A stretch of DNA of 64,000 bases from Platanthera guangdongensis (taxonomy: Eukaryota; Streptophyta; Magnoliopsida; Asparagales; Orchidaceae), in contig CM077150.1 of assembly GCA_039583875.1 (NCBI GenBank), positions 174,043,499 through 174,107,498 on the forward strand, written 5' to 3'. Positions within the stretch are counted from its first letter, which is position 1, and each line of letters starts with the position of its first letter. The notes under the pieces were generated by a model that made no database searches, was not told where the DNA came from, and was given only the letters and a program-made list of their open reading frames with translations. The position numbers were made by a program, and so were the translations under genes. Below, in pieces: positions 21,500 to 34,100 of this stretch.

Positions 21500-24261
21500 T
21501 GTAATGCCCCCGATTTTTTCAGTGATTTATTTAATTTCTTATTTGACGTATTTTGACGTCAGGGCGTTATGTTAGCGCGTTTTGGTCATGTGACGTTGTT
21601 AGAGCGTGCTTTTAGCTCTTTAGGTTCCCTGCGTGGCTTGGTGATGCCTGGCAGTAAGATTCCCTAGCGAGCCGGAGTCTGTTTGGTGACTCGGTGGAGC
21701 CTCTTGGGGAATGCTTGTGTTTTGGCTTCGGGAGTTTTGCCCGAGTTTTGCTCGTCGGATTTTGTTACCGACTTTGTCGTAGCGCGTTTGTGTTCGTTAT
21801 GTTTGACCGGCCAAATTTTGGGATTTGCGTCGGGAGTGGAAAATTTTATATTAGGAAATTATATCGGCTAATTTTAGACATGCTCGTCAAGTTTCGTCGC
21901 GTTCCGAGCATTTTTGGAGCCTCGGCGCGCGATTGAAGTTTGTATGTTTTCGCGTACGTCGTTAACTTTAGAAATTATTATCTCGAAAACGGTGCGTCGG
22001 AATTCGATTTCGACTTCGCCGTTGGATTCGTAGCGTCGTCATTCGCCTACGGTGCGAATTTCGTTCGATTCGGCGCGCGTTTGGCCCTCCGTAATGATAT
22101 AAGGTTATATCATTTTATTATTATAATTATTACTTATATATATATATAAGAATTAATAAAATAAAATAAATAAATAAATAAATAAATAAAAAATAAAATA
22201 ATAAGAAGTAAGATTTCGGTGAGAATCATCTCACCGAATGCATATGATTCGGTGAGATGATTCTCACCGAATCATGTTTCGGTGAGACAGCCTTTCCCCC
22301 CCTTTTTTTATATTTTTTGGTTATTTTAATAATAGATATATTATTATTATTTATATTATTATTATAAGTATTTATATTTAAACAAAAGAAAGGTTCTTCT
22401 TCTTTCCCCGATCAGCCCCCTCCCCTTCCTGTGCGAATTTTTTTGCGGAGTGCGGAACCCTTCCGTTCGCAAATCTTCCGGCGGCCGCCACCGCCGATCC
22501 GGTGGACGGAATTTCGATCCGATCGCGGCGTTGGAAAGCTCTCGGCGAGAGCTTCGAGATCGCGGTAAGTTTTTCCCGTTTCGGTGACCGTTTCGCCATA
22601 GATTTTTTCGGCCCTAACCCCGGTTGTCCGTTTTTTCGTAGATCTCGTCTCCGCGTGTCCCCTTTTGGACGGATCTACGTGGTGGAGTATTTTGGTGACG
22701 TTTTCAAGGTCGATTTGAGGCAAGTGGATTTCTCCCCTCTTGCGTGCCTCCATGAGTTGCATTTTTTTTGTTGTATTATTCTTTCCTCCTTGTCGTAGAA
22801 TAGGTAATATTGGAATGTTCCTAGTTTTGGGCTTGTAGTCGGCCCAAATTAGGAAGTTATCAGTTTTATTTTTAGTTGTACTCGGCGGGTAGGGGGAAAT
22901 AACTCGGCGGGTAGGGGAAAATAAATCGGCGGGTAGGGGGAAATAATTCGGCGGGTTTTGGTTGTAGAACTTGGTAGTTTTAAGTGGTGTTGTCGGCTAG
23001 TTTTGGTGCCGAATCGTGGATCTTTAGCATGTGGTAGCTGGGTTTCTGAAGGAGTATGGTACCAGGGGAGTTTGAGCCGTGGCCACCACCATTCCCTCCT
23101 TTGGACATTTTGGGTTCCTGTAAGAGGTTGGAACTCTATGTGTGTGGACCCTGTGGCGGCCCCTTTAGTACTCTTGAGACACCTGGATCTGGTTGTTCGG
23201 TTGTGACTGTTCTTAGTCTCCGACACAGGTTTGGGATTTATGCCAGTGCTAATGATTTACAAGTTTAGGACTGTTAGTTCCTTCTTACTGTTCATTTGAT
23301 GCATATTGGTTTCCTTCTGTCTCTGCAGGCTTGAGCGGAGTTTGGTACGTTTCTGTACTTGTTGCATTTCTCTCACTTTACTGATTATTACTCTTGCATT
23401 TTTTTTGTCCTCTTTTGGATTCTTTAGCTGAGACTTTCAGCATAGTCTCTTGCAGGGTTGGTAACCCTTTACCTTACTGTTCTTTTCAATTATTATCTGA
23501 TGATTTTTTGCCACTTGTTTCATTATTTCTTGCTGAGGTGTTCTTCTTTTGAATGCCTCAGGTTCAGGTCTGTAGCCGGCTGTGCGGCTAGTTTCAGGAG
23601 TTTCTCTGTGGACTGCGCTTTGGCAGTGTTTTTCCTCGCTTGTCGAGGTAGTTCTTTAGCCTTGTAGTAGTACAGACATACATGCTCACCAGCGAGTTCG
23701 TGTCAGGTTGTTGACGCTCGTTGGTGATTTTCCTTTGTGATATTAAGTATTTGCTTAGCTGCTAGTTTACCTGTTTTGTGGTAGTTTCACTTGCTCTCTG
23801 GGAATGTTTTATGCTAGGTTGCTAGTTACTTTAAACCCTACAATAGAACTACTATATGTATTGCATGATCAGCATGTTTTATAAAAGCTCAAACTCTATT
23901 TTGCAATGCGTAAAAAGATGGTTTCCCTTATAAATATTATAAATTGAAATCTAGGGTCTTGCATAGTGTAAGTTGTCCTCTTAGGACGCTTATGCGCTCT
24001 TTTAGGATGTTTAGCATAAATGAAGTATTTTTCCGATAAGTATAAATATAGTTTTCAAACCGTGGACTATCTGATCCACTGAGCCGAGGGATACGGCCAA
24101 TTATTTTAAAAATCAGTTTTCTATTCACTTTAACTTATGATTTGAAGGATTAGAGTGTTGCCTGAGCGTCAGCAGTTATCCCCTGCTTGACGTGGCATCA
24201 CAGCTCGTAGTTTTCTCGTGCTCTGATTCATTATATAAATGAGAAAATGCGGGTTGTGACA
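21500..24261 (+). repeat. Tekay2 3' LTR
   Basis: 2762 bp, nearly identical to 13283-16040, including the inverted repeat and tandem repeat. Confidence 0.93.
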
Positions 24262-24266
24262 GGTGA
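24262..24266. other. Target-site duplication of Tekay2, right copy (GGTGA)
   Basis: It matches 13278-13282. Confidence 0.88.
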
Positions 24267-25630
24267 GCTCCACAGAAACAAAAGAAAAATATACAAAAAG
24301 AAAGGATAAAAGTAAAATAGACATGAAAAATAAATTGCAGAAAATGAAAGATAACTACTGGGGTTATTGTCATCCCAGCACGACTTATTAAATTCCATAC
24401 AGTTCTAGCTAATGGGCCTATGAAATAAAAGTGCACAGGTAACTGGCCTAATATCTGTTTCGGTAACGGGTACCGATACGGCGATAGAATAGTTACCCCT
24501 CTGCCTAAATAATCATACATGCTCCTTGCAGGCAGAGGAAATAGGAAATTAGAAGAGGAGGAGCACTGGTCCTCGCTCATCTTATCACAAAATAAATACT
24601 TGCCTAGCAAGGTATTGTCTATCACAGGCCCGCAGGAGGCAATGGCAACGGCATGAGCATAAATCTCATCGTCATCCCAACGTACCTGTAGAGACTCATC
24701 CTGCACAGGCTCAGATAAGGAAGGGTGATCAAGTAATAAAAGAGAAGAAGAACTAAAAGAATCAGAAAATGGGAGAGTGATCCCGATCTCACTCTCAGCA
24801 GGATCCAAGCATAGATCATCGTCGGTATCATACGAGTCGGACCGAGGGGAATCCGAGAACTCAAGGTCCGCGGTGGTAAGAGGAACGACCTCATCCAATA
24901 AGGAGGTGCAAACCTCCGCATCGGAAAGGGAATATTCCTCTTCCCACCGTGGTGCGTAAAAGTGTTCCGAAGATCCACCTTCTCCGTCGGAGATAGAGGA
25001 ATCATCATCCCACTTCGGCGCAACCTCGGGCACCGAATCATCAACAAATACGGCATCATCAACCGACTCACACAAAAATGGAGTAGCACAATCCGGCAAA
25101 ATTTTTGGAGTGGCAAGGCTGCTCTCAAAATCAAGCACTGAATGAGCAGGCCCCCTCGCACAGTCATTCGCAGACGCCACCCCGTCGACAACCGGAACAA
25201 TCTCATCGTCCCATACAGGAGCATCCATGAGTTCCTACTCCTCTTTTTGTTGGCTAACACTAGAGTGATCATCATCACTCAAGGGAAGCTCGTAAAAAGG
25301 GATCGAGGGACCCATGAAAGAGTTGTATGCGGCTAAAGATTCTTCGGTAATCTCAACGGGTAGAGAACGAGCAAAGTGCGTTATGTCAGTGTATGGGCCA
25401 AGCAACACCCTGGTAGGACTGTCCGCAACAGTATTCCGCGAACGGGAGGTTGTTGTGCACACGCACTCAAAGGGAGAAGGCTTGCACAAACGAGGGTAAT
25501 ACTTCAACATGTGGCCTACGCCTTGACAAAACAAGCACCGAATGCAATGCTCGGCATTCATAACAGCAATTGCATCGATGGATCGGCGTAAAGTGTCAAG
25601 TAGACGGCACTCAGCATCAGGATCCATCAC
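24262..25630 (-). pseudogene. G1 gag-like protein with a zinc-knuckle relic and repeated W-acidic motifs
   Basis: This is one frame from ATG 25630 with a single TAG at 25235-25237. Before Tekay2 inserted, it probably ran on to a stop at 13261, giving about 460 codons. Residues 33-47 carry CLFCQGVGHMLKYYP, a CCHC-like knuckle whose last Cys is Tyr (TAC for TGC). The second part is very acidic and Ser-rich, with four copies of a Trp-acidic motif (APVWDDE, APKWDDD, APRWEEE, QVRWDDD). No protease or polymerase follows. By place, next to the 5' LTR and primer site, it is a gag-like gene, but I do not recognise the family of the second part. Confidence 0.6.
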
Positions 25631-25842
25631 GAATAAAAATAATTGCTGAAAAAGTGCTACACAGCGAAAATAAAAATAGCATGGATCTGCTATCTAAATC
25701 AAAAATCAGAAAAGGGGAAAAAAATAAGCAAAATAAAAATTCTAATATCCAATGCAACTAAGAAAGAAGAAAAAATGAAATGCACAAATGGAAAAGGGCT
25801 TCAATCTATTATCTCCCTCTCCAAAAACTCACACGACTGTGT

Positions 25843-25860
25843 TCCCCGGCAACGGCGCCA
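25843..25860 (-). other. G1 primer-binding site (tRNA-Asp type)
   Basis: Minus-strand TGGCGCCGTTGCCGGGGA, six bases from the 5' LTR. It is the primer site typical of Athila/Tat Gypsy elements. Confidence 0.85.
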
Positions 25861-25866
25861 AAAACT

Positions 25867-27442
25867 TGATGCTAAAGATCACGACAATGAACCGGTCGCA
25901 CAAGTAATATAAAATGGGAGTTTTCCCAAGTATCGATCTCACAAGGAACACAGTAAGGTGGAGTTAATTTCGAGGAGGACATGAGATTGAAGTCCTCAGT
26001 GTCGGCGGTAACGATGGGGGCTTTGATGTTTGCGGAAAAAGAAAATAAAACACTATCAACTACTCCTATGCAACGCCGCTATGCGATGCTTCGCCAGGCG
26101 GGATGGAAGACTAGTCAGGCCGTTATGCACCGAATCGCTAGGCGAATGGGCGAGTAGGCTTGCGGATGAGGTTATGAGAATGGCGGAATGAGGGTCGTGA
26201 GCACCTCTTCGCTACGCACGCCACTAGCAATTGCTAGTGCGGCAAGGGTGGATGGTGGTGGATGGAATATGGCGCAACTCGAGCAACTTAAGTAGTAAAA
26301 TGAAATAAGAATCACATAGACATGAAACACATAACATATACAACCAAAGTGCACTTCATCAATATAAATATATTTAAAACACCAATATTCAACAATAAAG
26401 CAAGAACAAGTCAAGAGATCGACCGAATCCGAAGTCTTGCTGAAGATTCACGGTTGGAATAGTCGGGTTGTCAATCCGCATCCAAGCTCGGTCCTCAACT
26501 GCGTTTGGGGTAGAGAAGGGCTGTCACCACCTTCCAATGGCCCATCTTCTTCATCTCATGATAGTGGACGAAGTTTGTTAGCTTTCCTTTGCTTGATGGC
26601 TATGGCGTCAAACCCTACTTGAAGCTCACGGATGAAGGAGAAGGCTGAGAGGAAGCTCCCGCTTGGATTTGGTGGTGAAATCTTGCTCGGAGAACCTCCA
26701 TAGGGTGGAAGATGAAGGGGAACGGCGGAGAAGGCGGAAAACGGCGGAGAAATGTCGAGCTCCGGATCCTCTCCCGAATTAGGGCGAGACCTGCACTATT
26801 TATACAAAGCAGAAATGAACAATGTGCATGATCACAGGCGAACGACCAGTGGTCGTGCGTACTATGTCCGGTGATCGCGCGCACTGGCATGGAAGATCAG
26901 GAAGAAGAACTGGGATAACGCGCACGAGCAGTGGCGCATGACCAATGGTCGTGCGCACTAAGTCCAATGGTTGTGTGATTACCCCATACAGGACTCCAGA
27001 AAAGAGGAATCAATGCACACGATCAGTGGTGCATGACCGGTGGTCGTGTGCACTAGGTCCAGTGGTCATGCGCTTACCCCAGGCTGATTCTGGAAAACGT
27101 AGAGTAGTGCGCACGATCAGGGGCGCACGACTAGTGGTCGTGCGCATTAGATCCCATGATCGTGCGCAGTATTCCTATTTCACAACCATCCCGGAACACG
27201 CACACGACCCCTGTACCGAAAGGAAAAACCAATCACTGATATGTGCAGACATTCCAGGCAATCACACAAAGGAGGACAAACTATAAAAATAACAAAATAC
27301 ACAACCACGGGCATAAATGTGCACTTCCTATGGAAATAAACATAAGATGAAATATGAACGATATAGAACTAAAAGTGAAGTGCAAACGCGTGAAAACTAA
27401 CCCAGATGAGTCCGAAAATAGGTATATAAAGTGGACTCATCA
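25867..27442 (-). repeat. G1 5' LTR
   Basis: 1576 bp, partner of 349-1923. It keeps the palindromic array at about 26820-27170. Confidence 0.92.
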
Positions 27443-27447
27443 TGTGT
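27443..27447. other. Target-site duplication of G1, right copy (TGTGT)
   Basis: It matches 344-348. Confidence 0.85.
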
Positions 27448-27847
27448 GGACACAAGTCCTGTGTGTCGACATAGTTGATGTTGACTGAATTTTCTGTGTG
27501 TCGACACAAGTCCTGTGTGTCGACATAGTTGATGTCGAGTGAACTTTTTGTGTGTCGACACAAGTCCTGTGTGTCAATATAATTTCTTCTGGTGTCGACA
27601 CAGCTTTTCCAAGTGTCGACACAATTGAATCCAGGTGTCGACACAGTTTTTCTCAAGTGTCGACACAAGTCTTCACAAGTGTCGGCACAGCTTCTTCTGG
27701 TGTCGACTCATGAACTTTGAAACTTTTCCTGCATATTCTTAACCTGCACATATAAACTCAAAACAACATCAAATACACCTTGATGAATATCATTGAGCCA
27801 AGTGAGGCTTCTCCAAATCTGGTACACATTTTCCAATGTACCCAACA
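27443..27847 (-). repeat. Sirevirus A 3' LTR, inner part
   Basis: It matches 37945-38335. It starts (minus) TGTTGGGTACATTGG and contains many GTGTCGACAC copies between 27443 and 27710. Confidence 0.92.
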
Positions 27848-27866
27848 ATCTCCCCCTATTTGGAGA
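27848..27866 (-). other. Sirevirus A polypurine tract
   Basis: Minus-strand TCTCCAAATAGGGGGAGAT directly before TGTTGGG. The same tract serves B and C. Confidence 0.92.
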
Positions 27867-28236
27867 AGTCATAACACTTAGTCAATGATATACACCATTT
27901 ATAATAAACATACATTATGATGTATATAAACATTACATGACATGGTAACATATAAACAAAACATGTATAATATGTCATTACAGAATGATGCAAACACAGT
28001 GAGCATGAATCATTGTTTTGTTTAAACTATCAAAAGTTTGTCAACAATTAGTTTACATAGATTTTTTTAACAACTAAAGATTACATTATTGTAAAATCTA
28101 GTTAATCTATTCTAAGGCTGATCAGTCTCCTTGATGACTATGCCTTTTCCTGGTTTGATCTGAGCCTACACAGTAGGTTCAGCATCATCAACAGGTTTCT
28201 TTCCTTTCAGATCTTTCCTTTTCTGTTCTTCATCCC

Positions 28237-30726
28237 TTATCTTTTGCCTTTCAAAATAATGAAAAGGCTTTGGGAAGTACTTGCTAGGCTCCAAGGCATT
28301 AGTAGGTAACTTCCAAGCTTTTGCTTTCCTTCTGTATTGAAGAATGGCTTCCTTCCTGGCTTCATACTTGTTCCATTCTTGCTCAGTATACCATTTACCC
28401 CTTTCGTGGGTCTTGTCCTATACAGCTTTCCAGGCAGTAAATATAATGTCCTGGAAGTAGGTCTCCATTGCTCAAAATCAGGCTTCAACTCAGCCTGTTC
28501 TCTAAACCTTTTCTTGGACAGTTGTGCTTCCTTCTGAGCTTCCTTGGCAGCCACTGACATTTCCACTTTCTCAAGAATAATATTGTCAACCACCTGTGGA
28601 GGGCTATACATTGACTGAACTTCTTGTTGAACCATGTCAAAATCAGCTGGATGGTAAATGACCTGAGCAACTTCAGGTTGATCACCTTCAATATAGGCAG
28701 GTTGCACACCAGACTCAGCAACATTGTCATTATCACATAGGGGTGGATATCCAAGAGTGGCTCTGATGCTATTTGATATCCATTTAGCATGATCTGAGCC
28801 AGCTTTGACTAACAACCTCTCCCCCTTTATGACTTCTCTTTTAATATGATCCCTGAGATCATTCTTTTTGAACCTTATTTGATTAACCAGATAATTTGTT
28901 CCCTCTGTATAATATGCTTTAAACCTTTGAAGCTGAGCAGATATAATCTTCTGAGAGGCTTGAAGTGCAGATTGGAAAGTGTCTAAATCCTCTTGAAGTT
29001 TCTTATCAAACTCTGATTTCTCTTTAGCCCTTGCCTCAGTCAGTGCAGTTGCAGTATTCTTTAATTCTATAACAATCACATTATGTGATTCAGTAAGATT
29101 ATCATTCATCCTTAGTTGATTTTCTAGGACATAGCCTTGCTTGACCACTATATCATCAATTTGTGTCATTGCCTCTTGTTGCTGTTTTGCCAGAAAAACT
29201 ACAACATTACCTCCTTTATGGAAGCAATCTGTCATCTTCTTTTTATTCTGGTTTACCTCAAACCTAATTGATTTTATATCTTGAGCCAAGGAGAATTGCA
29301 AATCTTTATGAGTTTCATCCATATATTTCTCCATGGCTATTCTTTGTTCATCTAATTTTACTTGCAAAGATACCAATAAGGAGCTATAATCATGTGCAGG
29401 AACTGGTTGTGGAGCAGTTTACAATGCCCTTTTATAGCTTTGGCTTCTTCTTCTGAAAACCGTCAGCTTTCTCTTCTCTTCTTGAGATTCTGTTTCATCT
29501 TTAGAAGCTGAGGTACTTGATATATCAACTCTTTCCTGAGGACTAGGAGGCAGTTTATTTTCAGTCCTAGTTTGCTCCCCCTCAATTTGAGCTTGCTCCC
29601 CCTCAGTCCTAGCTTGCTCCCCCTCAGTCCTGGCTTACTCCCCCCCAGTCCTAGCTTGCTCTATATTAGGGAACAACTCTTCAAGAGTAAACTCTTGTTG
29701 AGTTTGGACTGGAGGCACCACTAACTCTGGAGCATCAACAGCTGTAGATGTATCCTCCATGATAACATCCTGTGCTTGATTGTTGAGTTGAGTGGTCTGG
29801 TCAACATCAATCGAGGGCATAGTTAGTGTTTCATACTCATTATTGAAAATTGTTTGATTAACTTCTTGGATTACATCAAGAATAGTTTGATTAGCCATTT
29901 CACTTTCTAAGTGCGTTGGCTCTTCCTCAAGATGAGACTCCCCCTGCATCTGATCATCATGTCTAATGTCTTGAGCAGGTGATTTCTCAGTATTCTCTTG
30001 CCTCTCTTCATCAGCCATGTATTTTATCAGCACTATATCCCATCTAGAGATTATCCTTAGATCCATTCTCCTCATGTGATTGATCTTGGATCCAGCAGCC
30101 TGTTGCATCACTTCTAGAATTGCTTCAGCCAAGTATAAACTTAATATCCTTCCCAGATTCAATTTCTTGATGCTTTCTCTAATCTTCTCAAATATGACTG
30201 TAGACCAATTGGTGTTGATTTTGTATATGATCCTGGTCATGAGGCAGAACATGTAGGATGAGACCCTATCATGTCCACCTGGTTTGTATAAGATTACTTT
30301 GCCAACTACTTCAGAAAGGAATTTTCCTTGTACATTCATTCCTTTTCTATTCATAGATGATCCAATTTTCATGGTGGGATCTAATCCACACCACTAGAGT
30401 GCTTCCCTGGTCTTGGAAGAGGTAACTTCTTCGTATTCTTGAATTTTGGGTAGATGAAGAGTTTTTCGTATGCTCTTCATGATGATTTTGATTTTATTAC
30501 CCTGGACTGAAGACCTAATCTTTAGTGCAGTTGAATCCTGAGTTACAGCTCCATAGAACTCAAGGATTTCCTTCTTCCATATCTTAGTAGGTTCTGATGC
30601 TAAATACTCCAAGCCATTTTCTGCAATTAGAGCTATCACAGCTTTAATCGCTAGTTCACCATCGTCAAAGGCATTCCATACCAGTTCATATCCCTCGTTC
30701 ACGTTTTCGTCAAGTTTCGGCGCCAT
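28237..30726 (-). pseudogene. Sirevirus A env-like protein (three stops)
   Basis: This is the third gene of sireviruses, called env-like only for its place after pol. The frame from ATG 30726 stays in phase to 28237 with stops at 30394 (TAG), 29635 (TAA where the neighbouring repeat has CAA) and near 29420 (TAA). The N-terminal part (LVWNAFDDGELA onward, about 230 residues) resembles the plant transposon-type domain often found in such genes. It is followed by an acidic region, a short repeat (EQARTEG type), then about 200 residues of heptad-rich coiled coil from 29376. A frame change near 28320 probably moves the true C-end (SKYFPKPFHYF) to about 28125. I see no signal peptide or membrane span. 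Confidence 0.75.
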
Positions 30727-30759
30727 TGGGATGGTGAGAAATCTTGAATGGAGAAGAGA

Positions 30760-31150
30760 GATTTTGTCGACATAAGAATCTAGTCTCAAAAATTTGGAGT
30801 GCGTGTCGACAGGGTTTGTTCTTGACCTATTTATATGTATCTAAACATAGAAGGTCAAAAGGCGCGTCAAAATTTACTTATTGTGTCGACACTGTTGAGA
30901 TGGTGTCGACACAGACTTCTAATGTCTCGACAGAAGTGTTGACTTCTATGTGTCGACACCAATTGATGATGTGTTGACACAGACATACTTATTAGTTTAA
31001 TAGAAATTCTGTGTCGACTCTAATTCTAAGTTTCGACACAACTTCTGGATGTGTCGACACAACTCCTCTGAAGTGTCGACACCAATTTTCTAGATGTGTC
31101 GACACAACTTCTCTGTGTCGACATAGACCTCTTTTTGTGTTGACACAAAA
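30760..31150 (-). promoter_or_regulatory. GTGTCGACAC array with TATA-like box between pol and env-like gene of A
   Basis: More than ten copies of GTGTCGACAC or one-base variants, the same motif as in the A LTRs. On the minus strand most copies are followed by ATATAAATA (30828-30836), about 100 nt upstream of the env-like ATG at 30726. Array-then-TATA mirrors the LTR promoter (37597-38200). The role as an internal promoter is inferred. Confidence 0.65.
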
Positions 31151-31172
31151 TTACTTAGACAAATTTGTCAAT

Positions 31173-34100
31173 CTATTCTATGTTCAGCATACCTAATTCA
31201 ATTTTAAAATTATTGAATTTAGTTTCATCCAATGGCTTAGTGAACATGTCAGTAATTTGAAAACTTGTATTGACAAATTCTAAACATATATCCTCTTTTT
31301 CTACATGATCCCTAAGAAAATGATATCTTATTTCTATATGCTTTGTTCTACTATGAGAAACAGGATTATTAGCAATAGAAATAACACTTGTAGAATCACA
31401 GAATAATGGGGTTCTACTTACCTGGATACCATAATCTTTAAGCCGATGTTGTATCCACAACAGCTGTGCACAACAGCTCCCTGCAGCTACATACTCAGAC
31501 TCAGTTGTGGAGATTACCACACTAGTCTGCTTCTTACAGCTTCATGACACCAATCTCCCTCCTAGAAATTGATAGGTGCCAGTTGTGCTTTTCCTATCTT
31601 CTTTGCATCCTGCAAAGTCTGCATCTGAATATCCAGTCAGTAGAAAATCTCTATTCTTAGGGTACCAAAGGCCTAGATTAGGTGTGCCCTTAAGATATCT
31701 CAAAATCCTCTTAACAGCAGTATAATGAGATTCGTTTGGGCAGGATTGGTACCTAGCACAGACACATATAGCATACATGATGTTAGGTCTACTAGCAGTC
31801 AAATAAAGGATGGAGCAAACTATTCATCTATACAAAGACTCATCTACAGGTTTTCCTGCATCATCTTTGCTTATAGGCATACTTGTCCCCATTGGAGTTC
31901 TCATGGTAGTGGATGACTCCATACCATACTTCTTAATTAACTCCTGGGTGAACTTAGACTGGGATATGGACAGGCCATCATCAGTCTGTCTTACTTGGAG
32001 TCCCAAGAAGAACTTAAGTTCTCCCATGCTGCTCATCTCAAACTTCCCTTGCATAAGTTTAGCAAACTTCCTACAAAGGTTGTTTTCAGTAGAACCAAAA
32101 ATTATGTCATCAACATATATCTGGACTAGGATTATCTTCCCTTTGGATTCCCTAAGGAATAGAGTTTTGTTTATTTTCCCCCTTGAGAATTTGTACTCAA
32201 TGAGGAAAGAAGACAAGGTTTCATACCAAGCCCTTGGGGCTTGTTCCAAGCCATATAGGGCTTTCCTAAGCCTAAACACATAATTAGGATAGAGTGGATC
32301 ATTAAAACCTTATGGCTGTTCTACATAGACTTTCTCCTTTAAATCTCCATTCAGGAATGTTGACTTAACATCCATTTGGAACACTTTGAAACCCTGATAA
32401 GCTGCATAGGCTAGGAATAGCCTTATTGCTTCCAACCTTGCCACAGGGGCAAATGTTTGATCAAAGTCTATGCCCTCTTCCTGCCTATATCCTTTGGCAA
32501 CAAGCCTTGCCTTGTTCTTAATTATGATCCCACTCTTATCTAGCTTGTTCCTGTAGATCCACTTAGTCCCTATGATGTTGTGGTCTTTTGGTTTAGTAAC
32601 TAACTTCCAGACCTTGCATCTCCTGAATTGATTTAACTCCTCCTGCATAGCATCAATCAAGTGTGGGTCTTGTATAGCTTCTTCAAATCTTTTAGGTTCT
32701 TATTGAGACAAGAAGCTTGAGCATAATACAGTGTTCAAGCTCCTGCTTCTAGTTTTAACCCCTTGTATAGGATCACCAATAATCTGGTGTACAGAATGAT
32801 CCTTTAAATGTCTAATTGCTGGAGGAAGTCTGTCTACAGTTTGACTTTCTCAATTTTCTTCATTCTGCTGTACTTCATGGTCTTCATCAGCATCTTGTGA
32901 GTCTTGTACTCCCCTTGGACAGCTACCATCATTTTCCTCTTCCTGCCTTGCAGTTTGATCTTATTTGATAGACAGCATGTCCATCTTCTTTTTTATACCT
33001 GTAGAGCTACAAGAACTACTAGGCAACTAATTGTTAATAAGTCTTGATTCATCAAATATAACATGAACAGACTCTTCTACAACTTGTGTAGTCGAGTTAT
33101 AGACTATATATTCCTTACTATTGTTGTTGTACCCAACAAATAACCCATCTTGGGATTTAGCAGAAAACTTTGTCAGGTAAGACTTGCCATTGTTAAGCAT
33201 ATAACACTTGCAACCAAAGATCCTAAAATAGGATAAGTTTGGTTTTCTGCCTTTCATAACATCATAGCGTGTCTTTTTGTGGCTCTTAGTGATGGAAGCA
33301 CTATTAAGCACATGACATGCAGTGTTTACTACCTTAGCCCAGAAATTTTCTGGGAGATAAGTGTCACTCAATAGAGTTCTACCTGCCTCAATAAGAGTCA
33401 TATTCTTTCTTTCAGCAATTCCATTTTGCTGAGGAGTTCTAGGTGAGGAGAATTCCTGATGAATCCCAAATTCTTCACACAACTTTGTCGTATTTTCAGA
33501 TTGAAATTCAGTTCCATGGTCACTTCTGATTTTTATCACTGAATTGTTCAGTTCATTCTGGATTTTCTTAACAAAGTTGCAGAAAACAGTTGGGGTTTCA
33601 GATTTCTGCCTCAAAAAGAAAACCCATGAAAATTTAAAATAGTCATCTACAACCACAAATGTGTAGACTTTCCTACCTAGACTTTGAACTGGCATTGGAC
33701 CAAATAAATCCATATGCAAGAGGTATAAACACCTCACTGAGTCTTTGGTTTCTAGGCTATGAAAGGAGGATCTAGTCTGCTTGCCTTTTTGACAAGCTGA
33801 GCATATTCCATCCTTAATGCACTTAACTTGAGGATCATTCCTCACTAACTCTTTATTAAAGAGCTGACCAATAGTCTTGTAGTTTTGATGAGCTAGCCTC
33901 TTGTGCCATTTGACACAATGAGAGGCTTTCTCATCAGCTACCAGACAAATAGGAGAATCTTTATTCTCACTCACAAAGTTTAGGCAATATGCATTTCCAT
34001 TCCTATAACCAGTCAACATGATCTTTTGATCACTTGACCTTTTAATACGATAACCATTCTTAATGAATAAAATATAATATCCAAGATAACTCAGTTGACT

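Larger units (their letters stand above)
13283..24261 (+). mobile_element. Tekay2: young, full-length Gypsy chromovirus with broken frames
   Basis: A 10,979-bp element with LTRs of 2758 and 2762 bp and a perfect GGTGA duplication. Order on the plus strand: 5' LTR, initiator-Met primer site, structured leader, gag, putative intron, pol with chromodomain-like end, polypurine tract, 3' LTR. LTRs differ in about 1% of positions (roughly ten differences in the first 1.2 kb by eye). It belongs to a different family from Tekay1: there is no LTR similarity, and the orientation is opposite. Confidence 0.92.
349..27442 (-). mobile_element. G1: non-autonomous Gypsy (Athila/Tat-like) LTR retrotransposon, carrying two nested chromoviruses
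   Basis: Two direct LTRs (349-1923 and 25867-27442) start TGATGCTAAAG, end GGACTCATCA and are bounded by TGTGT duplications. The minus orientation follows from the polypurine tract beside the left LTR and the primer site beside the right LTR. The primer site matches the tRNA-Asp type typical of Athila/Tat elements. Without Tekay1 and Tekay2 the internal part is only about 3.2 kb and holds one gag-like reading frame (24262-25630) and no reverse transcriptase or integrase, so the element must have been moved by a partner. LTR divergence is roughly 5% (about 16 differences in the first 330 bases by eye). Confidence 0.88.

Noticed and set aside
13283..24261. Tekay1 and Tekay2 as a tandem duplication of one element
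   Set aside because: They differ in LTR sequence, orientation, gag and target duplications.
27443..27700. CRISPR-like array: short palindromic repeat GTGTCGACAC with regular spacers (also at 30880-31150 and 37750-38200)
   Set aside because: The repeat is only 10 nt, spacers vary in length and resemble each other, and the sequence lies in a plant retrotransposon LTR. It is a promoter-type array, not CRISPR.
28237..30726. Sirevirus env-like gene as a true membrane envelope protein
   Set aside because: No signal peptide, no convincing membrane span and a low-complexity middle. Only the gene order resembles retroviral env.
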